Shown here: in pieces, positions 11,450 to 23,108 of the stretch
Layout: each line of letters starts with the position of its first letter
How positions within the stretch are numbered: position 1 is the first letter of the stretch
Notes under the pieces: generated by a model
The model's database searches: none
What the model was told of the DNA's origin: nothing
Seen by the model: the letters and a program-made list of their open reading frames with translations, nothing else
Made by a program: the position numbers and the translations under genes
Assembly (NCBI GenBank): GCA_025174535.1
Contig: JALBUN010000023.1
Span: 1 to 64,000, forward strand
Reading direction: 5' to 3'
DNA length: 64,000 bases
DNA from: Cantharellus purpuraceus
Lineage: Eukaryota > Basidiomycota > Agaricomycetes > Cantharellales > Hydnaceae

Positions 11450-13770
11450 CTACAAATCCTCCTCATACTCTTCGTCTTCCCGGTAGCCCATCGCTTCTCT
11501 GTCTAAACTCATCACTCGCGCATATTCTAGAAACAGGCTACAGAGGTCACAATCGTTAACAAAAGCTAAACGCGTACGCTTACCGAAATTGATAAGCAGT
11601 CATATCCTCCTGGCGGTAGTATTCATGACTCCATGTCTTTCCCGCTGTCGCGATGCGCTCAGCGAGATCATCATGCGCTCCCACACCGGAGAGGTCGCCA
11701 CGGAAAAAGGCGAGGATGTCGTATATGTCCGAGAAATCAACCTAGGGAGAACATTAATAAGATATTAGAGAAATATGGGTGCAGGAAAGGACGGCAATAG
11801 ACAGTGAAGGTTTACCTGGATTGGAATGTAGTGTACCCAGGGCATGATGCGTTCAGTATACCTAACAGAACATGTGAATAGCTGGGGCAAGAGAGGGGAA
11901 AACGGTAATCTCACCACTCTGGAAAGAGGGTTGACTTGAAGACGAGTGAGTTGGAGGTCATGAGCCGTTTGAACCGCGCACTCCATCCATTCCCATCTAC
12001 CTACACCACCGTCAGCACTCCTGCACACACACACAAGTCAAGTGGGAGCTTACATCCATGATATACTTGTAAACCCACGCGTCCCGCCACGACTGATACG
12101 TGTGCCACTGAAACATGCGTTGCAGCTCTGCACATACGGGCTCCCTGCATTGTATCGGCCTCCCGACGAACCCGACATCCATAAATGCAGCATTCAACGC
12201 ACTAGTGGGAACAGCCTCCCCGTATCCCACGGCGCCGTCCCACCCGCGAACGTCACCCACACTCCCCGTCGGACCGCGTGGCAATAAGACGCGCATCTCC
12301 CCGCCTCTCCGTGTCCCCATTTCGACCAGCCGTATCCGCTGGCTCAAATTCCATTCATTTCCGGACTGGTGTAGAATACCAGTATTCCTCCCTCTCCACA
12401 GGAGCCGTGAATCCACTTTATCCCCCCACGCCGGATCTACGCCAACATCATCCGTGAATTGTTCTGGCGCGACTGTAAGAATGTCGTTGTGAAGCATGGT
12501 AGAGCAGATGCCGAAGGTGGGTGCGAGATAAGAGGAGGGCGTGGGACCGTATTGGTGCGGGTAATGATATTGCGACAAGTAGCCGTTGAGTGTGATATGC
12601 GTGGGGTGATTACAGGGTGACATGGAGAGGCGGTGATTATAAATCAATGATTTAGATGCGGCAGATGCGGGCTGGGAAGAGAGAGGTTGCACAAAGGCAG
12701 GAGGGATGGACGACGGAAGCGGGGGTGGAATGTAGGAGTGGATAGGTGAGCTAGGCGGACAGGCTGCCGCCCAACCCTTGGCTGTAATGGAGGCGGCGAC
12801 GCGTTGAACATCGATATCTAGAGAACATCAATCTTCGCGTCAATCGCTGAAACGACGCGCCGTGACGCACATTCACCCCGCTCGGCCGCCTCCTCGGCCG
12901 CCTTACGCAATTCCCAGCTCACAAACTGTTTTGGCCCATCATGCATTGTGAAGGTCGCGCGAAACTCCGGAAGCCATTCCTGTATGTCCTCGAGGAGATC
13001 AAGCTGATCCTGGACACGTTGGTGTCCAGAGCGCGAGTCGTGCAATGTGTGGTTGAGAAGCTCCACGGTAGACGCGCCAGGAAGCTTGCCGATGGTAAAT
13101 GTGTCGGGATGCGATTCCCAGTCAGCTTGGCTTTGGCGCAAGGCTGAGGGTGCAACGCCCCAGAAAGGCTGGAGACGTGCATGGATGGAGTCGTACTCGT
13201 CGATAAGTTTGACGTCGTGAAAGTCAGCATAGTCCCACCTGAGCACAGTGAGGAACTGTATATATTCAGACCCATGGCATACCATATCTCAAAGCCCTTA
13301 GGGGGAAGACGCTTGTAGCGTCTTTTGTACTCATTGACTGCTTGCTTAAGAGTTTTGCTCTGACGCTCTACTTTGCGTTTCCATTGGGTTTCGGAGCGTT
13401 CTATGAGCTCGAGAATCGGATGCCTTCCTTTAGGGTTAACGTCAAGTAGGCCATCCGTTCGATACACATGCTCTTCAGACTCTACAGACGTGCGCTGTTT
13501 CTTGGGTGTCTTGCGGAGCCCTGGTGCGTCAGGTTGAGGACGGGGCCGTGGCGGGACAACGGCATTGGAACGTTTCTGGCGTGGCTTGGGTCGTGACATA
13601 TCGCTCTTCCGCGGCCAGAAAACGATGGCAATAAGCACGAAAACGCAAAGACACCATGATAAAAGACGGGAACGGCGGGGAATACGCCAAGACGAGCGGG
13701 TGCGTGCAGGAATGTAGCGCTTTGGAGAGGTGGCACGACGGGATGAGTTGCGAGGCGGGAACCAAGCCAT
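11450..13770 (-). CDS. CAP10-type glycosyltransferase (GT90-like), type II membrane protein
   Basis: Predicted Golgi glycosyltransferase of the CAP10/GT90 family, which includes the Cryptococcus capsule protein Cap10 and xylosyltransferases. Reconstructed exons are 13770-13283, 13238-12871, 12817-12054, 12000-11915, 11861-11816, 11741-11584 and 11537-11450. They keep frame throughout and give 665 aa. The start is the ATG at 13768-13770; the longer frame begins at a TTG. Residues 36-53 are a single TM anchor after an Arg-rich cytosolic tail, then a Pro/Lys-rich stem and a coiled QWKRKVERQSKTLKQAVNEY region. CAP10-domain blocks are RRYKRLPPKGFEIW, WDYADFHDVKLIDEYD, SRLLWRGRNTG, DVDGNGWSARFKRLM, WYTERIMPWVHYIPIQVDFSD and FRGDLSGVGAHDDLAERIA. 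It appears intact. The acceptor sugar is unknown. Confidence 0.88.
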
Positions 13771-13899
13771 ATACGACGTTGAGAACAACGCCCCGAAGCG
13801 CAGACACGTCGGGCCTCGCTGCAGCGCCCATCGTCGAGATAGACGCCAGTCACCCCATCCGTGATAAGCAACCCTAAAACTACCATCCCGCCCTTGCTC

Positions 13900-14900
13900 G
13901 TCGTGTCGCGCAACTCAAGGGTTTCGATTAGCATCCGCGTCAAATGGACATACCCTTACTCGGCACACTTGCTAATCGCCAACATCTCCCGCGCGAAATG
14001 CACTAGGGTCTTGGCCATGTCCCATTAACGACCATGTTCCACGGGTAATCTCACGGACTGACTCTGGAGGTGGCACGCCAGTCACTCCCTGTACGGTACA
14101 TCGGTTGAGGAGAGATTCAAGCATCCTTGGGACCGTGCCTCTCCTTGTCTTGACCACGCCTTTGGTGACCGCAGGAGATGGAATGATATCTATCGTAGCA
14201 TGACCAATAACGTGCTTCACAATCGCCCCTCGCAGCGTGAACGCATCCAAAGGGTGCAACAAAGTCATCGAAGCGCCTACTTAATAGAATCACATTGTAC
14301 CACCAGCACAGTGTAGGTTTGCTCAAACAAGGCATGCGGTCTCTAGCATATGCCATGCATTGCGTTCCTTCTATCGCACGGAAAAGTTGCGATAATTCGC
14401 TGTGCCAACCCCTCGCCTTGTAGAAGCTATGAGCTTCTCTCCTATGAGGGGCAGCATCGTCCATAACAGCACGAGCGCCAACATCGAGGAAACTATGTAG
14501 TCGCGGCCCTCACGCCTATCCTTCACGAGGTCCAGCCATTGAATCATATCAAAGACGAAGGGATTTTGAATCCTCAAACCCCAGACGACTTCCAAGTGAA
14601 GTTCGTTGCCAGGGAAGACACGTCGACTATGTGGTTGTCGCTATACGGGGTCCAGAAACAGTGTTGTTCGATCGCAACTAGGCTCCAAGCAGTTCCATGC
14701 AGCAGCCAATGTTTAAATATACGAGGCATGGCTTCTTGCATGAATAGCACCGACTTGCAAAATGTGGAGTAAAAGGTAGCCTTCTGAATCTTGGTAATTT
14801 TGTTTGTAATTTGTCAGTGCGTGGAGCTCCAACTTGACGTCTGGACCACCAGGTGCATGGAAGGTATGTTTGACCATGGGCGCTACTTTAGATGTATCCA
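13900..14900 (-). CDS. Unresolved multi-exon gene, possible membrane protein
   Basis: Several minus-strand segments look coding but I could not assemble one frame with certainty. In order: KHTFHAPGGPDVKLELHAL (about 14875-14760); WLLHGTAWSLVAIEQHCFW and DVSSLATNFTWKSSGV in another frame (14720-14580); then QNPFVFDMIQWLDLVKDRREG followed by a hydrophobic helix SMLALVLLWTMLPLIG (14560-14430). A further segment, SMTLLHPLDAFTLRGAIVKH and RGTVPRMLESLLNRCTVQG, lies at 14270-14000. Frame changes fit missing introns. The 3' end may run close to the start of the glycosyltransferase gene. No family recognised; boundaries are approximate. Confidence 0.4.
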
Positions 14901-15649
14901 CATTGGGAGTGACGTTATTGATAGATGTTAAATTGAATCACATCCTGTGCCTACAAGCGCGTCGCCAAGGGCATCCATTGGTCGCTGATAGACGCGTTGT
15001 CATTAGCATCTCGCAGCATAGTAAGTGGGAGAGAGCCAAACAGGACTCTCTGCAGAGAACTTAACCATGTTATATGCAGTAAGAAGTTGTTTCGTCGTTT
15101 GTGGACTCGACAGATTTGGAGACAATAATTAGTCAGCCTGTGAAAAATGATGTGACAGTGATTTGATATGCATCTGTCCCGCAGTTGTAAGATAAGGCTG
15201 TCTGTCCATCAACGCAGCAAGGGTTCCGTTCAATGAAAGGATAGAAAATACCTGCGGGCAGACAAGTGTGGTCCATGAAAACTGTTGAGCTGTAGTTCAG
15301 CACGGTGACTGAATCAAAAGGCAGGTGTCCTCAAAAGGTAGGTGTCCATAACGGGCTTGTGTGCGGTGCCCCTCGCACGTGCAACGTCTTACCGGATGTC
15401 ACAAACACTGTGCAAAGGGAATAATTCCAAGATTTCCGAGGCACGTTATATCTTAGGTATGTTTCCCAGTTGGAAGCGACACAGCACTTTTACAGGCAGA
15501 TTGCGGTGCTAGACGAGATGACGGGAAGTAGTGCTCCCATTACCACGGCTGTCATTCAGTGAGGTTGCCGATTCTCCGGAGCGCCTCCGCTTGGCAGCCT
15601 GGGTGCTGTCGCCTCTGCCCTCTTCCTTTCACCACCTCCATCTCGTATA
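14901..15649. other. Intergenic / promoter of the Cys-rich gene
   Basis: No coding signal seen. It lies between the unresolved minus-strand gene and the plus-strand Cys-rich gene, so it probably contains both promoters. Confidence 0.4.
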
Positions 15650-17343
15650 ATGAACAGTCTTTCCCATATTACTCTTCTACTTTTTCTTAGTTCTGGTCTG
15701 GTATCTCAAGTCGTAGCACAGGCTGTGAGTATATACATACCTCGCCCGTCTCGCTGACTGATTTTTATGATGGAAAGACGACTACCGCTACTTGTACAAC
15801 TGATCTATGGGTGAGGATGTCTCGGATTCCGCTATGTGATCCATTCAGGCGGGCTCACCCGTGTTGTATAGACGGAAAACCAAGAGAATGTCAGTCCTTG
15901 TCTAGGTGCGCATTCCCTTTCTCTTCTCATACGTCTTGCCAACTCCCCACAGTCGCCGCCTCACTCCAGGGTGCTTGTAATGGCGGCAGTGCGTCCCTTC
16001 CTAGGCTATCATTCAGACCTCGTTACAAGTTCTTGTAGAGTTCTCCATCCCTGCTCTCACGCCAGGACGACAATACACTGGCCCATTGGCCGGGTTCTCC
16101 ACCGTATGTGCATGTAGCACGGTCACTTATTCCATGGTCGCGGCTTGTGGCGCATGCCAAGGCCAAAGCATTGACACGTGCGTTGTGACCTTTTATTGTT
16201 TTCGTCCTTCTCTGCCTTACTTGTACGACATAGGTGGACAGATTGGAAGACCAATTGCACTTCGAGTCAGATATCCGTATCATCGTGTGTATGTATCCAT
16301 TCTTGATGCTGTAAGACTAAAGTGTGTTGCGTCCAAGGTTTCCTCTCAGCATCCCTCCGGGTACGTCGATTCCTTCATGGGCATACCTTGATGTCACTGT
16401 ACGTCCTGTCATTGGCTCTCATTCTCTTTTGCCCACCGTTTTCCAGGTTAGTGGTGTCTGGGATTCTACTGCTTCGAATAACAACCACAACCAAGGCTGG
16501 TTTCATATATCTCCAACTTATTTTTTTTTTTTCATTTCTGAGTATCTTTGCCGTGTCCAGGAGCTCCCGACTCCTCGGTGAGCGCCCCCTTAGCCACTTC
16601 AAATCCAGGATCGGGTGGCGGCTCCTCCCATAGTTCGTCACATACCCCGGTCGCCGCAATCGCTGGCGGCGTTGCTGGCGGTGTCGTCGCTCTCCTACTT
16701 CTCAGCGGCCTCATCTTCTTCCTTGTCCGTCGCAATAAGAACAAGGGGCTCAATGCGCCGAGCGCAAAGTATGGACCTGGCGGTTTTGAAGGCGTCGAGA
16801 AGTTTGGTGCAGCATCAGCGTACCCTTCGTCACCCGTAGCAGGCCCCGCACCCACACCCTATTATGTGAACATGAACCAAGCACCACCTGGCCCACAGCC
16901 GTACGACGTGCAGGGCGAGCCACAGAAGCTCTACGTGCGCTAATATCTCTTGCTCTCAGTCTCTTTGATTGGCTGACTCCTTGGTTTGTCCTCCTTCGTA
17001 GGACCCTGCGGACCCCACAACTTTCCCAGCAATGAAAACGCCAACTCCCTCCCTGCCTAGCTACAATAGCCCCTCACCGAGCACTGCACCCTATGCTGGC
17101 CCCGCGCAAAGTCCCTATGGCGGTCAGCCACCCTCTACACCTTATGGCGGTCAACAGCCTTCGGCCCCCTACAGCCCCCCCTCTTCTTACCTTCCCGAGC
17201 CATCTTCACCCACACGGCCATATAGCCAGCAGACATTCGGTGGGTATTCTCAGGCGCCGAACGTGGTTCCTCAGCAATATGGGATGCCGCAGGGACATGG
17301 CGGATCAACTGGTCAAGGGTATTTAGGAACACCGGAGGTGTGA
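15650..17343 (+). CDS. Secreted Cys-rich single-pass membrane protein (paralog A)
   Basis: Start ATG 15650-15652 with a signal peptide (MNSLSHITLLLFLSSGLVSQ...AQA). Exons give an extracellular Cys-rich domain: TTTATCTTDLW, NQENVSPCLVAASLQGACNGG, PGRQYTGPLAGFSTVCACST, VTYSMVAACGACQGQSIDTW, then SIPPGTSIPSWAYLDVTV and GVWDSTA. A Ser/Gly-rich linker leads to one TM helix (IAGGVAGGVVALLLLSGLIFF) followed by basic residues and a Pro/Tyr/Gln-rich cytosolic tail ending GYLGTPEV. The last intron (donor GTGCGC after LY) joins DPADPTTFP. One intron, 16496-16560, has to be GC-AG to keep the frame shared with paralog B at 43972-45503. The layout resembles wall-sensor-like fungal proteins, but the function is unknown. 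Confidence 0.8.
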
Positions 17344-20300
17344 GGCGTTAAATTGTGCTGATTAGAGTGGGTATCTTCTAATACTATACATACTGATGGG
17401 GGGATATGAGGATGCTACTATGCTCCGTTTGTTTATTGGGGGGGGGGGGGTGACAAGGATAGTATCCAACTGATTGGCATACAGGAGCAACATAGTATTG
17501 TGTTACACTGGTGTCACTGTAACGTGATCCGATCTAGATTATGAGGGGTCTTCGTACTTTAAGACGACGTTGCGAGACTGAGGCTGAGACTGAACTTATG
17601 ATCCTTTGTCTTGGAATCTTGGTAGGTGTACAATCTGCCCGCGAGTTGAAGAGTTGAAGATGGAGAGAGTACAAGCACATTGAAATTTGACATTTTATGG
17701 TAAGAAAATGACACTCGGCACAAAGGTCCCATAAAATAAAGCGACTGGATCGTGGTAATACCACCAATAGATGTCCGTACGTGTAATCAGACCAATTTTG
17801 GTCGTCGTATATATCACTTGATTGCCATGGAGAAGATACCTTTGTCACTATCAAGTGTCATCTAGCATATGTCGGTCACGAAATAACTCGAAAAGCAGCC
17901 TGTGGAATTCGACCTTAAACCGTGAGCGAAAATGTATCGTTGATGGTCATAAGTGACGTTCTAAGATGCATATCTTTTGATGCGGTAGTTGGTGTTGGTC
18001 AGGGAATGTCGCAGTACGGACTTGCGACGTGAACATGTTGCTACGCAATATATTTCAAGAGCCGTCAGTCCGTATGCAATCGCTACTCTCCGAACAGCGC
18101 GTCGAACTTTTATAAAACACACTATGGACAACACACGAAGACATGTGAGGTTCAGGCGAGGTGACCGTCTTTCCTTTAGAAAGTTGCAAACTCGCTGTTT
18201 ACTAGACATCATATATATTTTCTGGTATGAACGTTTACTTTAATAGAAACCTCAGTCTGACGTGATCATTCGCCGTGGCAGTGAAAATGTGCACATAAGA
18301 TGAGACAACAACGATAGCATGACCTACAAGGATGAATGGCATCAGTAGTCTTTCCTCAGCTCAAAATCAATTTCACCCCATTGCCCGACCTGAAGCCCGT
18401 CAACCCAAAGTGTTTCTAGAATAAAAGCACCTCTACCCATTATCCTCACCATATCTTTACGTTCTTGCCAAAAAAAAAAAAAAAGACCTAAAACAGGGCA
18501 AGCCGATGTGAGACTAGGGATTGCGACTCTTTACAGCCATTTCAGCGACACTGTGCGGAGTTTTACACCTTATCGCTGTAAAGTTTGTTGATCTGTTTCA
18601 GCACCGTCGCCGAACTGCAAGCACATGCAACCAATATTGGGTTAGCATGTAGAATTTAGAGAGTAATGGGCTACGCGACACTGAAAATGCCGCAGGTCGC
18701 CATACTGACCGCCGGCGTGATACCCAAGTTTACATGCTGAGTCATTTCTGCACGGTCAGGAGAAGCTCACCGCAGAAACGAAGGTTACGCGCATTATCGA
18801 TGGGAGTATATAAGGCCCAGTGGTTAAACTAGATATATATCCTAATGCGGGTCTCAACAGCCTCGACATCGGTGGTAGACAAGTCAGACTCAGTCTTGAG
18901 GCAGACACGCACGGAGGATCGCGGTGTACTCAGATTCGTTGGGACTCCTGCCGCGCGGCGCGGTCTTGCAAGTTGCAATCCTGCTCCGAGCCGTCACTAG
19001 TACCTTCTTGCACTTTCTTGCACTTAGCTCTGAGAAACCGGCCGTCCCATTATGAGACTCCAGTCTCAGACACGGAGGCACATACTTCTAAATCAGAAGC
19101 AAATCATGAGGCACGATGGAACTTCTGGCTTCAGGTCTTCATACCTGTTGCTCACCACCCAAAGTTGAATCTCAAGCTGATAACTATCAAAGTTGTCAAG
19201 TGCTGAACAGCAGCTTTCCATATCAAATTTACCATGACTGTTGGCACGGATGATATCACTTCTCGTGCATAATGGAAATGGAATGATTATGACGAAAGCA
19301 TGAGGTTGAGGAAACTTCTATTATGATTATGTAGTGGTGGATCAACAAAGGTGACACTTCGGAGGTCTTTAGACGGGCTTTGGTGCGTTGGGCAACTTTC
19401 TACCATCTCTGCGTTTCTAACCATCTTCCATGCCCCCTTCGTTACCGCTGTCCGTCATCCGCATGTGTACTCGTGTAGCAAATATCGAACCTCGGAGGAA
19501 CATCGCCGTCAACCGCAACCCCCCAATCATTGTATACACATGGAAACATATCATAGTGTGCTCCATAAATCCCTATGCATCCTTTAATTCATCCCGATTT
19601 ACCTCGTGATCTATATGGCTTAGATTTCTAACATCCTAGGGGAGCTACTAAATGTCAAAGCTTTCCGCGGCGTCCGTGCCGTCTGCGCGCATTCTCTTCA
19701 CAAATTCGTTGTTGTTGAGGTCGTTGCATTTATACTGCATTGACGTATCTCCATAGAAAGTCGACTTTGCTATAATATCCTTTCATAACGTGTGCCTCAT
19801 GTCGCATGACCGGCTCTTGTGACACGCCATAGTCATTAGGTCCTCCTAGTGCAACACTCTCAATGTTCCGAGGTTAGATAACGCAGTGCAACCTCCCAAA
19901 CACCCCTACTACTGAAGTCCCGAGTATGAGCTAACTAGTGCTGTAAGTGCCGGTCTGTATCTCATTAGACTATCTACCATGCACCAAAGATCCTAGGCCA
20001 CAGCTGCACTAGAGTACACCAGCCAGGGTTCTTCATATCTCATTGAGCGATACACCGAAACTCAACAGTCACGGCGCGCAGCACTGGAGCATATCAGTTG
20101 GTTGTTTTAAGGGGTTGGTTGTTTTGAGGAGCAAGAAACTGTTCGGGGAGAGGCTCGAATTTCTCACCAGAAATCTTGCGTGGGCCTGGGGAGTACGTAT
20201 CGTCGGCCCCGATGATGCAGGATTCTCGCGTATCCTAACGATGTCCTTTTGTCGTGCTGGGTGGTGAGACGGGCGAAATTTCCAGCCATTATTCTTTTTT

Positions 20301-21243
20301 TAAGCGAGAAGTAATGCAACAAGACTGGAGCCCGATGACTGAGAAAAGTGACGCATTGGTCTCTCAGTACCACATATTACATTCATTTGATTGAGCCTTC
20401 CCCCAAATATATTATTCCCAAAAACATGACCAATAACACAATACCTGTCGCACTTATCTTAACCCTGTTGGAGGCCTTTTCACGTCATATGCAGATAGTC
20501 AAAAAGGGTATCAGCAGGGACTTACCTAAAGAGGTTAGACATCATTTTGGTATTGGATGTTTTGCGGCACTTCGACGATTACACCTTACCAAATATCCCG
20601 CTATTCGGAACTCCCGATAACTTAGAGGCCAGAGGGCATAGAATCAGTTCTGAACTGTCGTAGCCTTACTTGTCCTTAGCTAGTGCCTTGAGGAAGGAGC
20701 TTGGGTGAGCATCCAAAGTTTAGAATATTACTGGCAGAAGCAGCATCTTGCGCAATTGCTCAGGCCCACGCAAGGCTTACACAGCTTGCATACTACAAGA
20801 TAAACGTGGTGAACATTTCCTGTGCAGTCCCGTCCCACTGGTTTAAACGTGGCACGTGGCTTTTACCGTTCCGGGGAGGTAGAAGAACTTTGAGGCAAGA
20901 GTAGAGCTCAGCTCAAATCGGGTCCGGCCTTGCGATGTCAAAGAAACCTCCGGAACAATTGCATTGCTAGTTTCTCTCTGGACATGGGTCTCACCTCTGA
21001 CGCTTACTACTTGCAAGGTAATTTAACATCAAGTGCAATTCACGATAAGACTTTCAATTGCGCCTGCCATGGGGGGTGAGACGCGAAGTAACATACACAT
21101 ACGACTTGATCGATCGATAACGAAGACAGATTAGAGACGAAAAAGTAGATTTCTGCCTTGCCAATGCGAGGCCCTTTTGTTATTTCGACGGCAAATGGTG
21201 AGTCAGTAACGAGAAGCCCGAGGCGTGAATGATCTGATGCCAC
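17344..21243. other. Long stretch without a recognised gene
   Basis: About 3.9 kb, AT-rich in parts. It holds a run of 13 G at 17438-17450 and 15 A at 18470-18484. Short open frames (17534-17854, 17989-18243, 18820-19206, 20043-20620) show no domain, signal peptide or splice-supported extension. The last few hundred bases are the 3' flank of the repeat-precursor gene. Confidence 0.45.
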
Positions 21244-23071
21244 TTACGAATGATCATCTCTCAAGAGTTTGGTGATACTTGCTTTTAGTTCTGCTACTTG
21301 GGGGCTATAATGCGTGTGAGTCACAGCTAGCGAATACTCTTTTTTCCACTTACTGAGAGATCGCTTTCCAGAGGTCCCGACATCAGCCAGTGACTCTGCT
21401 TTCAACTCCTCGGGAGCTAGAACGTGTGGGTAGTATTTCAACGAACATTCTCTGTTTCACTCACTGAGAGATCTCCTGCCGCTGGTCCCGACGTCGGCCA
21501 TGGACTCTGCCTTCAACTGCTCGGGGGCTGTAATGTGTGAGTCGTATTCAATGAGCTTCATTTGCTTCGCTTACTGAGAGATCTCCTGCCACTGGTCCCA
21601 ACATCGGCCAGTGACTCTGCTTTCAATTGGTCGGGGGCTATATTGGTGTGAGTCGCAACTAACGAATACTCTTTTTTCCACTTACTGAGAGATCGCTTTC
21701 CCGAGGTCCCGACATCAGCCAGTGACTCTACTTTCAACTCCTCAGGAGCTGGAACGTGTGAGTCATATTCAAAGAACATTTTCTGTTTTCACTTACTGAG
21801 AGATCTCCTGCCACTGGTCCCGACGTCGGCCAGTGACTCTGCTTTCAATTGGTCAGGGGCTATATTGGTGTAAGTGGCAGCTAACAAATACTCTTTTTCC
21901 AACTTACTGAGAGACCGCCTATTCCCGACACCGGTCACTGACTCTGCTTTCAATTGGTCAGGGGCTATATTGGTGTGAGTCGCAGCTAACAAATGCTTTT
22001 TTTCCCACTTACTGAGAGATCGCCTATTCCCGACATCGGTCACTGACTCTGCTTTCAATTGCGCGGGGGCTATAATGTGTGTGAGTCGTATTCAATGAGC
22101 ATCATATACTTCGCTTACTGAGAGATCGCCTTCCCCCAACATCGGTCACTGATTCTGCCTTCAACTGTGCAGGGGCTGTAATATGTGAGTCGTAATTAAC
22201 GTATATTATGTGCCCTACGTACCGAGAGATCTCCTTCCCCCGACATCGGTCACTGACTCCGCTTTCAACTGCTCGGGGGCTGTAATGTGTGTGGGTCGTA
22301 TTCAATGAGCATCATTTGCTTCGCTTACTGAGAGATCGCTTTCCAGAGGTCCCAACATCAGTCAGTGATTCTGCTTTCAACTCTTCAGGAGCTGGAACGT
22401 GTGAGTCATATTCAACGGACATGCTGGGTTTTACTCACTGAGAGATCTCCTGCCGCTGGTCCCGACATCCGTCAGCGACTCCGCTTTCAACTCCTCAGGG
22501 GCTGTGATGTGTGTGTGTCGTATTCAATGAGCATAATTTGCTTCGCTTACTGAGAGATCTTCTGCCACTGGTCCCGACGTCGGTCAGTGACTCTGCTTTC
22601 AATTGATCAGGGGCTATAGTGGTGTGAATCGCAGCCGACGAATGCTCTTTTTCACACCTACTGAGAGATCGTCTTCCCCCGACATCGGTCACTGACTCTG
22701 CTTTCAACTGCGCGGGGGCTGTAATATGTGAGTCGTAATTAACTAATATTATGTGCTCTTCCTACTGAGAGATCTCCTTCCCGACGTCCCAACATCCGTC
22801 AGCGACTCCGCTTTCAACTGCTCCGGGGCTGTGACATGTGTAAGCCGTGTATGACGAGTACTTTTGTTATACCCACTGAGAGATCGCTTATTAGCAATGA
22901 CGACACCTAGTTGCGAGTCCTTTATCAACTGTCCAGCTGCTGAAGAAAAAAAGATCGGGTAAGCATTTATGGAAAGTAAAAGATGGAATAAGCACTTAAG
23001 GGTCTCGCTAATGCGAGGCTCATTAGTGAAAAGACGAGTAAGGTGTGAGCCAGCATGTCTTCAAGTTTCAT
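21244..23071 (-). CDS. Secreted KEX2-type repeat precursor encoded by tandem mini-exons
   Basis: I reconstruct 17 exons. Exon 1 (23071-22996; in-frame ATGs at 23071 and 23056) encodes a signal peptide, MLAHTLLVFSLMSLALA, then RPL. Fifteen repeat exons follow: 22939-22877, 22828-22766, 22718-22662, 22613-22551, 22501-22439, 22391-22329, 22279-22223, 22175-22119, 22069-22013, 21964-21908, 21859-21797, 21748-21686, 21637-21575, 21527-21465 and 21416-21354. The last exon is 21293-21244 (TELKASITKLLRDDHS, TAA). Every repeat exon is 63 or 57 nt, phase 1-1, and encodes TP-[DEA]-[QE]-LKAES-[LMV]-[AT]-DVG, then TSG, N or G, then RR or KR, then SL; the first copy is diverged but keeps KRSL. Totals stay in frame (346 aa). 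Conserved dibasic sites after a signal peptide imply KEX2 cleavage in the Golgi, releasing 19-21-residue peptides. No homolog or function is recognised. Without a transcript the splicing is inference, though very regular. Confidence 0.8.
21354..22939 (-). repeat. Array of 15 tandem exon-intron units (about 104-112 bp each)
   Basis: Each unit is one 57- or 63-nt exon plus one 47-49 nt intron. The intron has a GTAAG/GTGAG/GTAGG/GTACG/GTGGG donor, a CTCAC-like branch-site block about 10 nt before the acceptor, and a TTACAG/TATAG/TTCTAG/TTCCAG-type acceptor. Five copies lack the six-base-longer TSG form. Introns are nearly as conserved as the exons, so the whole exon-intron unit has been duplicated. 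Confidence 0.9.
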
Positions 23072-23108
23072 GAGTTACGAAGGAGTCTCATTCAGCACAC
23101 TACTCTTC

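Noticed and set aside
12919..13788. Longer start of the glycosyltransferase frame at 13788
   Set aside because: The codon there is TTG; the first ATG, at 13768-13770, directly precedes the cytosolic tail and TM helix.
21558..22058. Unspliced minus-strand ORFs of 65-90 codons running through repeat and intron
   Set aside because: These readings cross the introns by chance (KWKKEYSLVATHTNIA segments). Intron boundaries are canonical, and the spliced frame is longer and has a signal peptide.
21240..22950. CRISPR-like array (regular repeats of about 110 bp)
   Set aside because: The genome is fungal, the supposed spacers are themselves conserved, and the units have splice sites and a coding frame; exon duplication explains everything.
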